DNA from: Cycas panzhihuaensis
Lineage: Eukaryota > Cycadophyta
Assembly (NCBI GenBank): GCA_023213395.1
Contig: CM041465.1
Span: 8,060,001 to 8,124,000 of the forward strand
Direction of reading: 5' to 3'
Length of the DNA: 64,000 bases
Position numbers and translations under genes: made by a program. The notes beneath the pieces were generated by a model that ran no database searches, was not told the DNA's origin, and was given only the letters and a program-made list of their open reading frames with translations. Position 1 is the first letter of the stretch. The number at the start of each line of letters is the position of its first letter. Below are positions 35,552 to 49,259 of the stretch, piece after piece.

Positions 35552-37560
35552 TCACCACAACACTTCATCTGGTCCTAGTTTATATAATTCCCCTTTTATT
35601 AGTTGATATGACTCTGCTTTTCTGACAAAATTCCACCATTCTGTGCAGTCTAATTCTGGCGGTACCTCTCCAGTTGCTAAATACTCTAGTATCTCCTCAT
35701 ACCAATCTATTGGAACTGCCTCCATACTAAATAATGTCACATTTGGAAAGTCATCTGGTCCTCCCATGCCCTTTTCCCTATTTAGAATTCTTGACAACTA
35801 GTCAGGTATAATATGATCTTTTCCTAGTTTCACAATGACTTTGAAAGAGAATTCCTGGAACAGCATTATCCATTTGCTGATTTGCCCTCTCATTATTGGT
35901 TTGTTCATGTTGAGAATAGAAGGTCCAACCCTCTAACAGCCACCAAGATCTATTACTTTCTTACAACTGGTTACAGAAATGAAACATACACATTACATGC
36001 AAGTTCTTAAAACCAGAGATTATATAGTAACAAGATAATGAAAGCCAAACATCACATGTGCACTTGATATAACGTGGTAAAACCCTAGCAGTGTGCTAGG
36101 AAAACATCCACATAGGAAAGGTATCGATCATTGTTGCTACAGAATGGAGAAATAGTACATCACAGATATAGAGTGCTCTCTGGAACAACAATCAGCCACC
36201 ACCCTCTTCATAGTACATTGCATAACATTACAACATAACAAGAAAAGCCCTAAAACGAGCTACATGAGAGGACATCCAAAACCTAAATCTCAACTGTAGA
36301 ATCTAGGGTATTTTTTTCTTGAATGACCCTGATTCTCTTTACACTTTAATAAGGTTTACATGGTCAATTTTTTGGAGCGTTGGAGACTAGGGGGGGAAAC
36401 TGCACCAAAAACATGCCATAATTTTAGGCCTATAATTGTTGTCACAATACCCAATAGTTCAGTGCTTGATGGTCCACAAAGAATAAGAATGGATTTGATA
36501 ATAAATAGTGTCAAAACTTCTGTAGTGCATACACCATCCAGAGCACTTCTCTCTCCATCGTGGTATAGTTCTGTTCTACTTTCGTAAGTTTCTTATTTAT
36601 AAAGTATATCGGATGGTCTATCTTGTCATCACTTGGTTAGGCCAATACGCATGTAATAGCATATTGTAAAGCATCCACATGTACATGGAAGGTTTTCTTC
36701 CAATTAAGAAATCGTAATATAGGTGCCGATATGATGGTTCTTTTCAATGCTTCGAATGCCTATTGCTATTCTTCCATCCATTCCCATTCAATACTCTTTT
36801 TTAATAATTCCATGAGGGGTCCTGATATGCATGCATATACCCTGATAAATTTTTTGTAGTACCCGATTAAATCCAAGAAACCTTTCAATTGTCTCCTCGT
36901 GAGGGGTATGGGAAAGTGTAAGATTTTAGATACTTTAGCTGGATCTATTAGCAATCCTTCTTTACCGACGATGTGTCCTAATAAATTCCCAAAGGGTACT
37001 AAAAAGGTACATTTCTCTAGATTTAAACACAACTTATTCTCCCGACATATCTGCAACATCTCCCTCAAGTTTTCCATATGATTTTTCATCAATCCATATA
37101 ACATTCAATCGTCTAGGAATACTGCCACTCTTTCCCTAATCAATTTTTAAAATATATTGATTACTATCATCTTGAATGTGGCTAGAACATTCGTAAGACT
37201 GAATGGCATTACTTTGTAGGCATATGTTCCCCATTCCATAATGAATGTAGTCTTTGCTTGGTCCTCTGGGGCAATCTGCACTTGATTGTACCCACTAAAT
37301 CTGTCGGTGAAGGAATATATTTCACTTCCCTCCATGGCTTCCAAAATGTCTTCTGTAAAGGGTAACGGAAAGGGATCCTTCCTCGTTACCTTATTCAATT
37401 GTCTATAATCCATATAGATGCATATTTTCCCATTCTTTTTGGAAACTACTACTACAGGGCTAACCCAATCACTATAGTCAATCTTGTAGATATACCCTGC
37501 TTCTAGCATTTTATCTAACTCTGCTTTTACCTTTTCTTTATACTTAGGATTCATATGATA
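35552..37560 (-). pseudogene. G3 reverse transcriptase and RNase H, split by a solo LTR
   Basis: Open pieces give MDYRQLNKVTRKDPFPLPF, SGYNQVQIAPEDQAKT, FIMEWGTYAYKVMPFS, then FLDD (37105-37120, both Asp intact), and LGHIVGKEGLLIDPAKVSKI. The APEDQAKTTF...WGTY wording is the Tat/Athila style rather than the chromovirus style (FRTHxGHYEF). RNase H is interrupted at 35908-36456; the linker 35797-35552 (FPNVTLFSMEAVPIDWYEEI) leads into integrase. Confidence 0.86.
35908..36456 (-). mobile_element. Probable solo LTR in G3 RNase H
   Basis: A 549-bp insertion starting TGTTGAGAATAG and ending CCCAATA is bounded by a perfect TSD GTTCA (35903-35907 and 36457-36461). Without it the RNase H text matches G4 and G5. 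TG at one end, near-CA at the other, a 5-bp TSD and no internal repeat pair point to a solo LTR left by recombination. No copy of the same LTR is seen elsewhere in the window. Strand is uncertain. Confidence 0.8.
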
Positions 37561-38930
37561 TGGTCTCTACTTTACTAGTTTTGCTTCTTCTACCAAATCA
37601 ATATGATGCATTCCTATTTCTGGGGGAATACCCTTCACGTCTTTATATGACCATGCAAATACACCATGCAATTCTTCAAACAATTGCTAGGCCTTTGCTA
37701 CTATTTGGTTATCCCAATAGTCTTTGATTCGTATTATCTTGGGGTCCTCTTTATTTTTGACATTAATTTTAGTAGTTTTTAGTTTCGTCACTTTAATATC
37801 TTCTTTGTTTATGATTTTATGGCCTGGGGTATCTTCTATTTTTCTTTCCCCAATATTGACTTCCGTGAATTTTGTAGGATAATTTGGGATTTCTTCTTCT
37901 TCATCATATGCTGATTCTTCCTTCTCTCTATTCATTGCTATAATTCCTTGTTCTAAGTTCATACTCATTCTTCTAATATTTTTTAAGATTTTATCAATAT
38001 TTTTGTCTTCTAATGGGTGCATAAAAGTCTTTATAAAAGACCCCTTATGACTTTCCCAAGTTATATCCAGATTTTATTCTTTTCCTAGGAACTAGTCCTT
38101 TGCTACCCTTCCGAAGGTATGATAAAAGTGATTAGGCCAGGTTTCCTTTGGTATACCTAGGGATGTCCATTCTTGTTTACATTTTTGTATGTGCTCACTA
38201 GAGTTTTGCCCTACATAGAATAATGGAATGTTTAAGTGTTTGGGATGGTCGAATCAAAGCCTAAATGTAACTTGTAACTCCTTCCAACTCTAGAGAGTGG
38301 CTTGGTGAGCTAAGTACCAATGGAAAGCCATTCCCCGTAAGGTAAGTACTAGATTCTTTTTCCATTGATTCTTATCCTAATTTTCTTACTCCATCCAATA
38401 TTCAATGCAATGGGTTAAATGAGTGGTCCCATATAATTGTTCCCCATAGAAAGGTTTAATGTGGTTTCCAATATAAGTTTCAAAGTTTATTTCCTCTGGA
38501 ATAGTTATCCTATTGCCTAGACCGGAGTCTCTAAAAGTATTTTCCATTGATTCTCCTTCCATTCCCTTCGATTTGGTGCCAATTGTTAGAAGAGATCAGT
38601 TGCTAGATGGATATACCTCTAAAGAAGATGAGGAAAGAATATTACTTCCTTCCTCAAGTTGTAATAAGGGGGGGGATAGGGAATCTACCTTAGGACCCAT
38701 GCCTGAGGTAGAAGGGAGGTTAAGGTTACTACTAGATACTATAGGGCTATGAAAAATACTAAGTCTACTAAGGGGGGTTTAGTCTAGGTTTTTGTTATCT
38801 ATTGAGCTATCGTTAGTCATCATATATTCAAAAGAATCTGAATTATCATTAATGCTTTTAGTTATACATTTAGATAATAAGTTACATCTATGAGAAGAAG
38901 AGTTTACTTCATAAGCATCTTGTAACCACT
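37561..38930 (-). pseudogene. G3 second Gag-like domain between protease and reverse transcriptase
   Basis: The minus strand reads a Ser/Pro-rich linker, then ETYIGNHIKPFYGEQLYGTT, LVLTLRGMAFHWYLAHQATL and SWKELQVTFRL (38255-38495). Then come PLFYVGQNSSEHIQKCKQEW and WPNHFYHTFGRVAKD. The TLRG-x-A-x-x-WY-L...W-x-x-L-x-x-x-F pattern is the core of retrotransposon Gag (PF03732 type), already present once in this element's true Gag (TLRGVPLAWYKELNK near 47640). An acidic/Lys-rich linker (open 38022-37687) leads to reverse transcriptase. G5 carries the same domain at the same place. Confidence 0.72.
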
Positions 38931-39434
38931 AATCCACAAATCTCATTCCATTTTTGTCATCTAAAAAGTTATAAATTTCTTCAAAATAAGTTGGTTCAGC
39001 TTCTTGGCAGTCAATTAACTTGGTTGGTTCTTCAATCATATGGTAAAGATTCTCTTCATCAAGGGAAGAGGCTATTGTTTCACTCACAATGATTGTACCG
39101 AATCCTTCATCAGGTATCATCTCAATGGAATTCCTCCCCAACATTGGTAATATCCCTTCATTTCTACCATCTAACAAGGTGAAGGTTACGTTCTTTCAGT
39201 TTTGGAGATAGTGGGTCTTGTATAGCCAGGGCCTCCCCAATAAGGTTGGATAGGGTGTTGTACCCTTTTCTATTTCCACAATTGTAAAGTCGATTTTTAT
39301 GACAATCCCTGCCACATCCTCTTTGATGTTGGCCAACTTCCCCATAGGTCGTATCAATAATTCATTGGCCAATTTTAACGAATATGTTACCGCTTCTAGT
39401 TTCGGGCTCCCCAACTTTTTCCATGTCAAGGTGG
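38931..39434 (-). pseudogene. G3 aspartic protease, C-terminal part
   Basis: The open stretch 39429-39196 reads MTWKKLGSPKLEAVTYSLKL, IDFTIVEIEKGTTPYPTLLG and RPWLYKTHYLQN, the flap and C-terminal part of a retropepsin. The active-site half lies on the far side of element T at 46195-46294. An acidic linker with MRFVD follows. Confidence 0.82.
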
Positions 39435-39439
39435 GTAGT

Positions 39440-39840
39440 TATAACATAACCTCACCTTTCCTTAGCAAGAGGGAACCACCAACAAGTAAGGATTAAGGAG
39501 TTTAGTAAGTTATGTGTATGGACCATTAAGTCATCTAATAAGATGTAGGGCTACTAGGGCCACCAATAGAGTTATGTGTATGGATTGCTAAGTCATCCAA
39601 TAAGATGTAAGGCCGCTAGGGCCACTAATAGAATCATTAAGGATGAAGACCCTTACTTGTGTATCTAAAAGGTTAAAGCTCTCGTAATGTATTGAGTATG
39701 ATATCTTAAAAGGAGAAAGTACTTCGGTACTCATTTTGGTGATTCATTTTCTATGATCTGCTTGCACATTCATGTTATTTAGCTTCATTTTTGCTAATAA
39801 TCACTTCTACGAGCCCAGATTTCTGAGAAGGAATAATCTA
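39440..39840 (+). repeat. T 5' LTR
   Basis: 401 bp. It contains two internal near-repeats around GTTATGTGTATGGA and CCAATAAGATGTAAGG (near 39510 and 39572), also in the partner. The ends are worn: it starts TATAAC and ends AATCTA. Confidence 0.92.
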
Positions 39841-39842
39841 AG

Positions 39843-41265
<1,423 letters not shown>

Positions 41266-42321
41266 ATGGCAAAAAATCAAACAGAAAAAATTTTTGAGTT
41301 GACCAATGATTTGTCTAACTTTAAAATAGAGGTCAGCAATAAACTCAGTACCATGCCTACCAAATCTGACCTAGACGACACTAGGAAAGAGATTATCAAA
41401 CTGCTTCAATAGTGGGTGTCACCCCAACCCCAAAGCATAGGAGCTTCTACCTCAATGGGCAACCAACCTCCCCCTTCTCCAGGAAGCAATGCACATACAG
41501 GAGGTTCTCCACCAAGACAGCCATTTTTTCACCATAAGATCAACATTCCTACCTTTGATCTAGACGTGAATAGAGAGTGCACTCGAAGCTAGATTAATAA
41601 GTTAGAATCCTACTTTACTCTCCACTCGATGTCAGAAGAGGACCAACTCTTATACACTTCCATTCATTTAGATGGTCGAGCTCACCATTGGTTTAATTGG
41701 TATAAGTGGGAATATCCCTCTCACCAAACTTGGTCCCACTTCACTAGTTGTTTCTTCGAGCAATATGAAGATACATGGAGTCAATCTTTTTTCACACAAC
41801 TCACCTAGCTTAAGTAGACATCAATTGTAGAAGCTTACACGGATGAATTTCAAGCTTTATATAACCACACGCCATAAAACCAAAACTTGGATAAACAAAC
41901 AGTGATTGATATTTATGTGGCAGGACTCCAAGACTGTATTCAGATGAGATTAAAGATAATGGCAATTTACTCCCTTAAGGAAGCTTTCAAATGGGCCCGT
42001 GCAGTAGAAGCTGAGTTTACAATAGACAGACCCTCAGCCATTCGACGGGATAACTCTTGGTTCTCACGCACTCGACAAGCAGACCTCCAGCAACCTCGAC
42101 CTCGATTTGACTATGCCTCTCATCGTCAAGCTAACTTCACACGTCCTCGACCGTGACAGGATGATTCTCGACCATCTATTGATTGCCAGAATGAGGATAC
42201 ATCCACCAAAAGAGTCCATATTTCTCAAGTTGAAGCACAATGTCAACTTAAGGCTGGCCTTTATATGTAGTGTATAGAAAAGTGGACTTCCAGGCATGGT
42301 TATTTTTACAAGGCGTGGCAT
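41266..42321 (+). pseudogene. T Gag (broken)
   Basis: Starts at ATG 41266, MAKNQTEKIFELTNDLSNFK. It contains a Pro/Gln-rich stretch, then INIPTFDLDVNRECTRS, YFTLHSMSEEDQLLYTSIHL, GRAHHWFNWYKWEYPS and FEQYEDTW, the chromovirus Gag capsid pattern. Next are EAFKWARAVEAEFTI and an Arg-rich segment. A zinc knuckle would follow but only a ghost is visible near 42235-42310. Several stops; same frame as pol. Confidence 0.82.
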
Positions 42322-43110
42322 ATGGTTTTCTCAATTGACCCATCCCTCTCCCCTGACGATCCCTCTAATTTTGACTCTGACCAAGAGGCTGATGATGAAA
42401 CCCATGATGATCCTGCACCAAACCCCCAACTTGAAGTATCTATATCCACCGTCACCACCTCCTCCTGCCCTGAACCCCTAAGAGTTAGAGGTATTCTTCG
42501 TAAGACTCCAATATCTATCTTGATCGATGGTGGTGCGTCGCTTAACTTCATTGATATTTCAATTTCTAGACAACTTAACCTATATATTGTCCCAAAAACT
42601 GGCTTTAGATGTTCTCTACCAGGGTACCAGAAACTCCATTATGCAGGTGTTATTAAAAACCTCCAAGTCCAAATTGGCTCATACCTTTCGGTGTCAAACT
42701 TCTATGCCTTATTAATAGGAGGATCTGATGCCATCTTAGGGATTCAATGGTTGCAAACATTAGGGACCTATAGCACAAACAACTCACATACAAATCCATT
42801 CATTGCCTTCAAAGACCACATGGGGTAAAACCACAAAATTTATGGAATGCAATCCCCCCCTAATCAAGTGGTCTCTCCTGGACATATAAAATGCCATCTT
42901 CAATCTCACCTAGGGTATATAGTCTACCTCAATAATATTCAAATCGAACCACAAATTCATCCCTACATCCAGGATGTCATTACCCAATATAAACACGTAT
43001 TCAGCCCTCTGCTTACCACCACCCCTCCCGACCGCGATTTCTTTCATACAATTGACCTCCAATCTAACCATGACCCTATCAGCCTTTGACCTTACCGTAA
43101 CTCATACTTC
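42322..43110 (+). pseudogene. T aspartic protease (active site intact)
   Basis: After an Asp/Glu/Pro-rich linker (42322-42470) the frame reads VRGILRKTPISILIDGGASL, with the catalytic Asp-Gly-Gly-Ala, then FRCSLPGYQKLHYAGV and SDAILGIQWLQTLG, the ILGxxWL C-terminal block of gypsy proteases. The 168-codon stretch to 42828 has no stop. It continues in frame into the reverse transcriptase lead-in with TTPPDRDFFHTIDLQ. Confidence 0.88.
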
Positions 43111-43920
43111 TAAAAGAATGAAATCAAGAAACTCACAAATCAGCTCCTTGACATGGGCATAATCCAACCTAGTAAAAGCCCTTGTGCAGCCCTAATTGTC
43201 TTAGTTCAGAAGAAGGATGGCTCCTTTCGCCTCTGTGTTGACTATAGGGAATTAAATAAGATTACCATTAAAAATAAGTTTCCCACCCCTCACATAGATG
43301 ACATGCTAGATGAAATCCATAGCACAACTATCTTTTCTAAGTTAGACCTCCAATCTGGTTACTACCAAATCCCAATTGCCCTACAAGATTGTCATAAGAC
43401 AACATTTCACACACATCATGGCCATTTTGAGTTTCGAGCAATGCCCTTTGGCCTTTGTAATGCCCTGGCAACCTTCCAAGCTCTCATGAATAAAATCTTT
43501 GGGCCCTACCTTTGAAAGTTTGTCATAGTTTTCTTCGATGACATTCTTATTTATAATGCCTACCTATATCTCCATATCCAACACTTAGAAATTATTCTTC
43601 AAATATTGCAGAACCACCAACTCTATACAAAACTATCTAAGTGTGAGTTCAGACAATCAAAACTCAAATATTTGGGACATATCATATCATCAGAAGGGGT
43701 ACGTGTAGACCCCGACAAAATATCAGTCATCACAACATGGCCAACACTTACCACTCTTACCCAACTACGAGCATTTCTTGGGCTCACAGGGTTTTATCGA
43801 CGCTTTGTATGTAACTATGCTACTCTTGCCACTCCATCAACTAACCTCCTTTATAAAGAGGCTTTTCAATGGTCTCCCAAAGTAGAGGCTACCTTTTCCC
43901 ACCTCAAGGTTGTAATGACC
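43111..43920 (+). pseudogene. T reverse transcriptase
   Basis: Reads GIIQPSKSPCAALIVLVQKK, FRLCVDYRELNKITIKNKFP, FSKLDLQSGYYQIPIALQD and MPFGLCNALATFQALMNKIF. It then has FFDDILIYN with both catalytic Asp, LKYLGHIISSEGVRVDPDKI and FLGLTGFYRRFV. This is a nearly complete chromovirus-type polymerase with one stop just before the catalytic block (after GPYL). Confidence 0.9.
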
Positions 43921-44480
43921 TCCACTCTGGTCCTCATCACTCCTGATTTTAACCAACCCTTCTAACTTGAATGCGATGCTTTAGGGTTTGGTTTAGGTGT
44001 TGTCCTAATGCAAGACTCTCATCCCATTGCATTTGAAATCTGAAAATTAAAAGATTATGAGCTTCATCTCTCTACATATCAGAAAGAAATGAAGGCTATT
44101 GTCCATGCTATTAATAAATGGCAGCAATATCTCTTAGGTTCTAAGCTCACTATTCTTATGGATCATCATAGCCTCCATAATTTATTGACTCAGCTAGTCT
44201 TGTCTGAAGATCAAGCTAAGTGGGTTCATTGATTATAAGTCTTTAACTTCTCAATAGCATATAAAAAAGGTAAAGACAATACAGTGGCAGATGCTCTTTC
44301 ACGTCTCCATCCTAACGACAATATTCCTAACTCAAGCCTCCATGCCATCAGTAACCCCCAACCCCTTTAGCTTGATGAACTATGTATTCAAAATCAAGTC
44401 CATCCAGACTATCCTAATTAGAGGGAAAAAGTTCTGACCCATAAAGGTTGGTCAACCTTCAATAATCACCTCCTCTACCA
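43921..44480 (+). pseudogene. T RNase H (broken)
   Basis: Reads LECDALGFGLGVVLMQDSHP, LSTYQKEMKAIVHAINKWQQ, DHHSLHNLL and KKGKDNTVADALSRL. The catalytic Asp (usually DAS/DAL), Glu (KEM) and the final Asp (VADALS) are visible. Stops follow PF, EI and VH. Confidence 0.87.
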
Positions 44481-45796
44481 CAATCATATCTTTGTCCATC
44501 CCTCCTCCTCATTCATCCCTAAAATCCTAACAGAATACCACCCGTCCCCCCTTGGCGGCCACTTTGGCTTTGATAAGACTTATCGACGGATTCACGCAAA
44601 TTTCTTTTGGCCCCACATGAAGACCACCATATTCACCTTCGTATCAGAATGTGACACCTGTCAATGAAATAAAGTAGAGACCAAACCTCTCCCTAGCCTT
44701 CTCCAACCATTAAATATTTTGCAAGGTAAGTGGTAAGATATTGCCATGGACTTTATCACTGGCCTACCCCCATCTGCCGAATTTGACTCCATTTGGGTAA
44801 TCATTGATCAATTAACCAAGTACTCACACTTTCTCCCAGTGCACACCTCATATTCATCCTCCCGTCTCGCTGACTTATATGTCCAATTCATATTTTGCCT
44901 CCATGGTTTTCCATCATCTATCGTTTGTGACTGAGACCCTAAGTTTACTAGCTCCTTTTGGCAAGAACTCTTTAAGGTTATTGGAACTTCATTTAACATG
45001 AGCTCTGCCTACCACCCATAAATAGATGGCCAATCTGAGGTTCTAAACAAAACTTTAGAAACGTATCTATATTGCTTCACTTCAGAACACCAAGCTAAGT
45101 GGACCTCATGGCTTACCCTGGCCAGTATTGGTATAACTCCTCCCATCATTCTACCATTAGTATGTCCCCCTTTTTGGCTTTTTATGGCTACCACCCATCT
45201 TCTCACCATACCCTAGCCACAAATTTTAGAATAGCTTCTGTGCAACAAAAGCTTCAAGAAATGGATCAAATCTTGCATGCCCTTTGACAAAATCTAGCTA
45301 GTGCTCGAAATCAAATAAAGCAATTGGCAGACCACCACCGATCTGATCGATCCTTTGATATTGGAGATCTAGTATACCTCTGCCTCCAACCTTATAAGCA
45401 ACAATCACTTAAGTCCCATCAAGGGCATAAACTAAGCCCCCGCTACTATGGCCCTTATAAGATCCTACACAAAATTAGTAAAGTTGCTTATGCCCTTGAA
45501 CTCCCCCCAAACACTAATATTCATAATGTCTTCCACGTGTCCTGCCTAAAAAAATACCTTAGAGCTAAAGTTACACCCCACACAACCCTTCCCATTGTCT
45601 CTGAAGAATAAACTCTTACAGTTCCTCCTAATAAAATCCTTGCGTGCTTGACCGCCGCCTCGGGAATTGCACTATTTACGAACACTTGCGATTGGGTCGC
45701 CTACGATCTTGATGAAGCTACTTGGGAGTCGGAAGAATTCATCGAAACATCCTCATCTCCAACCTTTGTGAGGACTCGGCATCTCGAGAGGGACAC
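44481..45796 (+). pseudogene. T integrase and chromodomain (one frameshift)
   Basis: Zinc region GGHFGFDKTYRRIHANFFW with CDTC, core MDFITGLPPSAEFDSIWVII, VCD then a stop and DPKFTSSFW, and the Glu in DGQSEVLNKTLETYL. A frameshift near 45110-45120 moves the rest to the next frame: FLAFYGYHPSS, GDLVYLCLQPYKQQSLK and PYKILHKISKVAYALELP. It ends in a chromodomain tail YDLDEATWESEEFIETSS (45700-45750). A purine run GAGAGGGA at 45788-45794 is the polypurine tract. Confidence 0.88.
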
Positions 45797-46194
45797 GTAA
45801 TAACCCCACCTTTCCTTAGCAAGACGGAACCACCAACAAGTAAGGATTAAGGGGTTTAGTAAGTTATGTGTATGGAATGTTAAGTCATCCAATAAGATGT
45901 AAGGCCACTAGGGCCACTAATAGAGTTATATGTATGGATCACTAAGTCGTCCAATAAGATGTAAGGCTACTAGGGCCACCAATAGAATCATTAAGGATGA
46001 AGACCCTTACTTGTGTATTTAAAGGGTTAAACCACTCGTAATGTATTGAGTATGATATCTTGAAAGGAGAAAGTACTTCAGTACTCATTTTAGTGATTCA
46101 TTTTCTATGATCTGCTTACGCATTCATGTTATTTGGCTTCATTTTTACTAATAATCACTTCTTCGAGCCTAGATTTTTGAGAAGGAACGGTCCA
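45797..46194 (+). repeat. T 3' LTR
   Basis: 398-bp partner of 39440-39840. The first base pair appears changed (CG where TG is expected); it ends GGTCCA, followed by the TSD GTAGT. Confidence 0.92.
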
Positions 46195-46294
46195 GTAGTA
46201 CATTCACAGATTCTCCCCCATCAATGATCATCTTTAGAAATGTTTTCCCCAATACCATAATTGTCACCATGGGATCCATGTCAAATGATGGCAT
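46195..46294 (-). pseudogene. G3 aspartic protease, active-site half
   Basis: The minus strand reads FDMDPMVTIMVLGKTF then IIDGGESVNVLL, the catalytic Asp-Gly-Gly block. It is cut by element T directly after NVL and continues at 39434. G5 has the uninterrupted equivalent (VDGGAAVNVL). Confidence 0.87.
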
Positions 46295-48000
46295 CTAGTC
46301 GATTACTTGGCATAGAGGAATAGTTAATTGCAACTGTTTTACCAAATTTTCCATTAGCAACAACATTCTTGGAATATCCTCGGCTGGTAATCCTTTGAAT
46401 AATTCCTCCATTTGTACTATTTGGGGTTGTGTTTTTGGTTCTTCCGATACCCTTTCTTTCTTCTTCTGTTTATTCTTTCTTACATATACATATTTGGTCT
46501 TAGGTTTCCCCATTGGTAACATAGTCTCCTCCTGAGTTAGTTTCTCTAACACTTGCTTTGCTTGTCAAAATCAATTCATCTCCGTCTGTGAGTTTGGATA
46601 CCCCTCTTCTTCCTTCTCTTTTTGCTTCTTTTAGAGTTTTATATTTTTACTCTCTGGTATGATTGTCATTAAGTTGGTGGCCTTAACTTTCCCTTTGCAA
46701 TCTTCTGTTTTGTTTTCACTAGGCCCATAGTTGTTATATACGAATGGTTTTTCTTCGTATTCCCACTTGATTGGGCATTCGGATTTCCAATGCCCGAATT
46801 GTAAGCATATGAGGCATCTTCCCATTGGTTGTTTCTTCCTCGAGAGCTCCTGTGTACTCCTCATTATGTATATATTCTAAGGTGGGTTGCCTCCTCTTCT
46901 CCCACCTCATCCTCTGTATGATTTTCCTCTTAGGTTATAAAACCAATCCTTTGTCATATGTGTATCCACATCGCATATGTGACACCATTTGTCCCTTTGG
47001 TGCAATGCATTATTCTTCATATTAAGTTCACACTCTTTTTTTGTGTATGAACTTTCTTCGCAGATGTGGCACCATTATTCTACTATGAATTCATGATCCT
47101 TCTTCTTCTTTGTCATTTCATCCTCTCTATTATTCCTTATCTTCAATCTTGCCACTTCCTTTCTTAGAGCTTCTACTTCTGATTCCTCTTCTGATACTCC
47201 CACCTAGCAGAAGGGTTGGTTATGTTGATTCATTTTAATTTCTCTTATCTCCTCTTGTAATCTCAATAGGAGGGGGTTGTGTCATCCATCCTAAGCATCC
47301 ATCTCCATCTCAAAATCGAGTGCTAAATCTTGAGCATTCTTGAATGAGTTTAATGGATGTGCATGTATCATAGCTCTTAGCTTCTCATTTAATCCTATAA
47401 CAAAATAATTTTTCATATTGTGGTCTATCATGGTTTTGTTGATCATATTGGCTACAATGATTTTCATCCTACTGATATAAGTTAACACCCATTCTCTGGG
47501 TCTTTGTTTGATTTCCCTGAGGGTAATTTCCACTGCTTCATTACTCCAAAATTTCTAAAATCTTTCCTCAAAGGATTTCTTTATCTTAGCCCATGAATCT
47601 TTCTTATTTAATTCCTTGTACCATGCCAATGGTACTCCCCTCAATGTACAAGTGAATCTGGCTTTAATCTCATCTTCATCTATAATTTTCTTTACGTCAA
47701 TCAAATTTTGAAACAAATATGCATGTTCAGCTACATCTGAAGTGTCATTGAAAATCAACTTTCTAAAATCTCTATAATCATCCATCTTGGGAGATTGTAC
47801 CGGTGTCCCACCTAGTGGTGATTCTTCCCCATTCTCCTCCTCACTGGATTCTATCTCCTTCCCTTCACCCTTTTCTTTTAGAGATGTTCTCGGAGTGCTT
47901 ACTGCAATATTGTCCTTCCCAAATAATGGATTCTTAAATGACTTACTGCAATATTATCCTTTCCAAATAATGGATTCTTAAATATTATCCTTCCTAGTAC
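46295..48000 (-). pseudogene. G3 Gag (N-terminus missing)
   Basis: The capsid part is open at 47785-47555 and 47533-47291, with HAYLFQNLIDVKKI, FTCTLRGVPLAWYKELNKKD, TYISRMKIIVANMI and AQDLALDFEMEMD. Four zinc-knuckle positions follow. The first two are damaged (one His to Tyr, one last Cys to Trp), the third is canonical (CLICLQFGHWKSEC near 46800) and the fourth is worn. A linker with MEELFKGLPAEDIPRMLLLM leads to protease. Compared with G5 the basic N-terminal region is missing; a 44-bp duplication lies at 47898-47984. Confidence 0.83.
47898..47984. repeat. 44-bp tandem duplication in G3 gag
   Basis: CTTACTGCAATATTGTCCTT and following text recur 44 bp later (47942) with two changes. 44 is not a multiple of three, so it shifts the frame. 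Confidence 0.92.
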
Positions 48001-48029
48001 TCATGAACAAGCACAACAAGTTCTTTGAA

Positions 48030-49259
48030 ATGACATAGGTGGGTAGAAAGTGAAAATTAGTCTAGTGGGGCCCACGGGGTACTTATAGGCTAGTTTTCCT
48101 AGAAATCAATGATTGAAATTGACTTAATAGACTATGATCAATGTGAGATGCTAATCAAAATAAGATGTATAAATAGATAAGGCCAATTTTTTGGGCTGTG
48201 GACGTTTTTTAACAATGACCTAATGGTGCAAGTTTAATTTGAATCTAAGAAGTATTGGTGAAGTTATGATCAAAATAAGATGTATGAATAAATAAGACCA
48301 ATTTTTTAGGATGTGGAGTTATTTTAACAATGACCTAATGGTGCAAGTCTAATTTGAATTTGAGAAGTATTGGTGAAGTTATGGCCCTTTCTTTCTTTCT
48401 TTTTTTGATTAAAATGAGCTAGACTTAATTCATTGGATTAAATGACGACAGTGAGGAATCTGATTATTGGCTAGTTTGAAAATAACCCTTGGAATTTAGG
48501 TTATATAGGCTATCAAGTGTGCTTTATTTTGATGTATTTATTATTACTTGGAAGAAGTTATTTACTAATGATGTTGCCATCTATGTAGAGTGTTTTGATG
48601 CAGTGACAACTCCTGATAATAGATTTGAGGTTATTCTTAGCTTAGATTAGTAGGAGCATAATAGATATAGTAGTTACATATGGGATATTTTTATCAGGAA
48701 AGACTGCAAAGGGTGGGAGAAATCCTACTAAATACTAACAACCAGACACTAATAAGGGAGTGTTTGGCTCTATAGGCCCTGCAATAAACTTATTTTTCAT
48801 TGTTATAGCTCAACCCAATATCTCGAGGCACTACCTATGGAGGAAAAACTAACCTCATAAGAACTATAGTCATGTAGATACGTTTGTGCAGAGTAGCTTT
48901 TAAGTTCTAACTACTAACTTGTGCATCACAGAGGACATACAACTAAAAGTTTACTTATTCTATAATGGGTATGGAACCTATAAGGGTCCCCTCTTATATA
49001 TCTGAGGGTACATGGAGGTTCGATTTTGTAGTTAAGTTCTATGTAAGGTTTGATTCAGCAAACTTAATTAAAGTCCTTCACACAAAGCTAGACAAGCCAT
49101 AATATACTTAGCCTAGAATGACAGATCTTCATGATATCTATAGACCCTCAGTATAAGGTCTCTATCTATCTAAGTTGGGTAGTTGCCAAGCAGAGTTATT
49201 TGCCTAAAAAGAAGGAGGGAGGAAGTAAAAAGAATAACTACTATGTAGCATAATCTACC
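48030..49259 (-). other. Antisense chromovirus leader, probably the continuation of Gypsy-2
   Basis: No gene. On the minus strand the text parallels the leader of T. CTTGGCAACTACCCAAC, GGTCTATAGATATC, GATCTGTCATTCTAGGCTAA and CCTCCATGTACC follow the same order as GGGCAGCTACCTA, GGTCTTTAAAGATC, GATCTGTCATTCTGGCTAAG and CCTCCATGTACC at 40190-40375. A 116-bp tandem duplication lies inside. It ends at the G4 LTR (49260). Confidence 0.55.
48153..48384. repeat. 116-bp tandem duplication
   Basis: ATCAAAATAAGATGTATAAA at 48153 and the following text recur at 48269 with about 10% change, including AATGACCTAATGGTGCAAGT in both copies. Confidence 0.92.
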
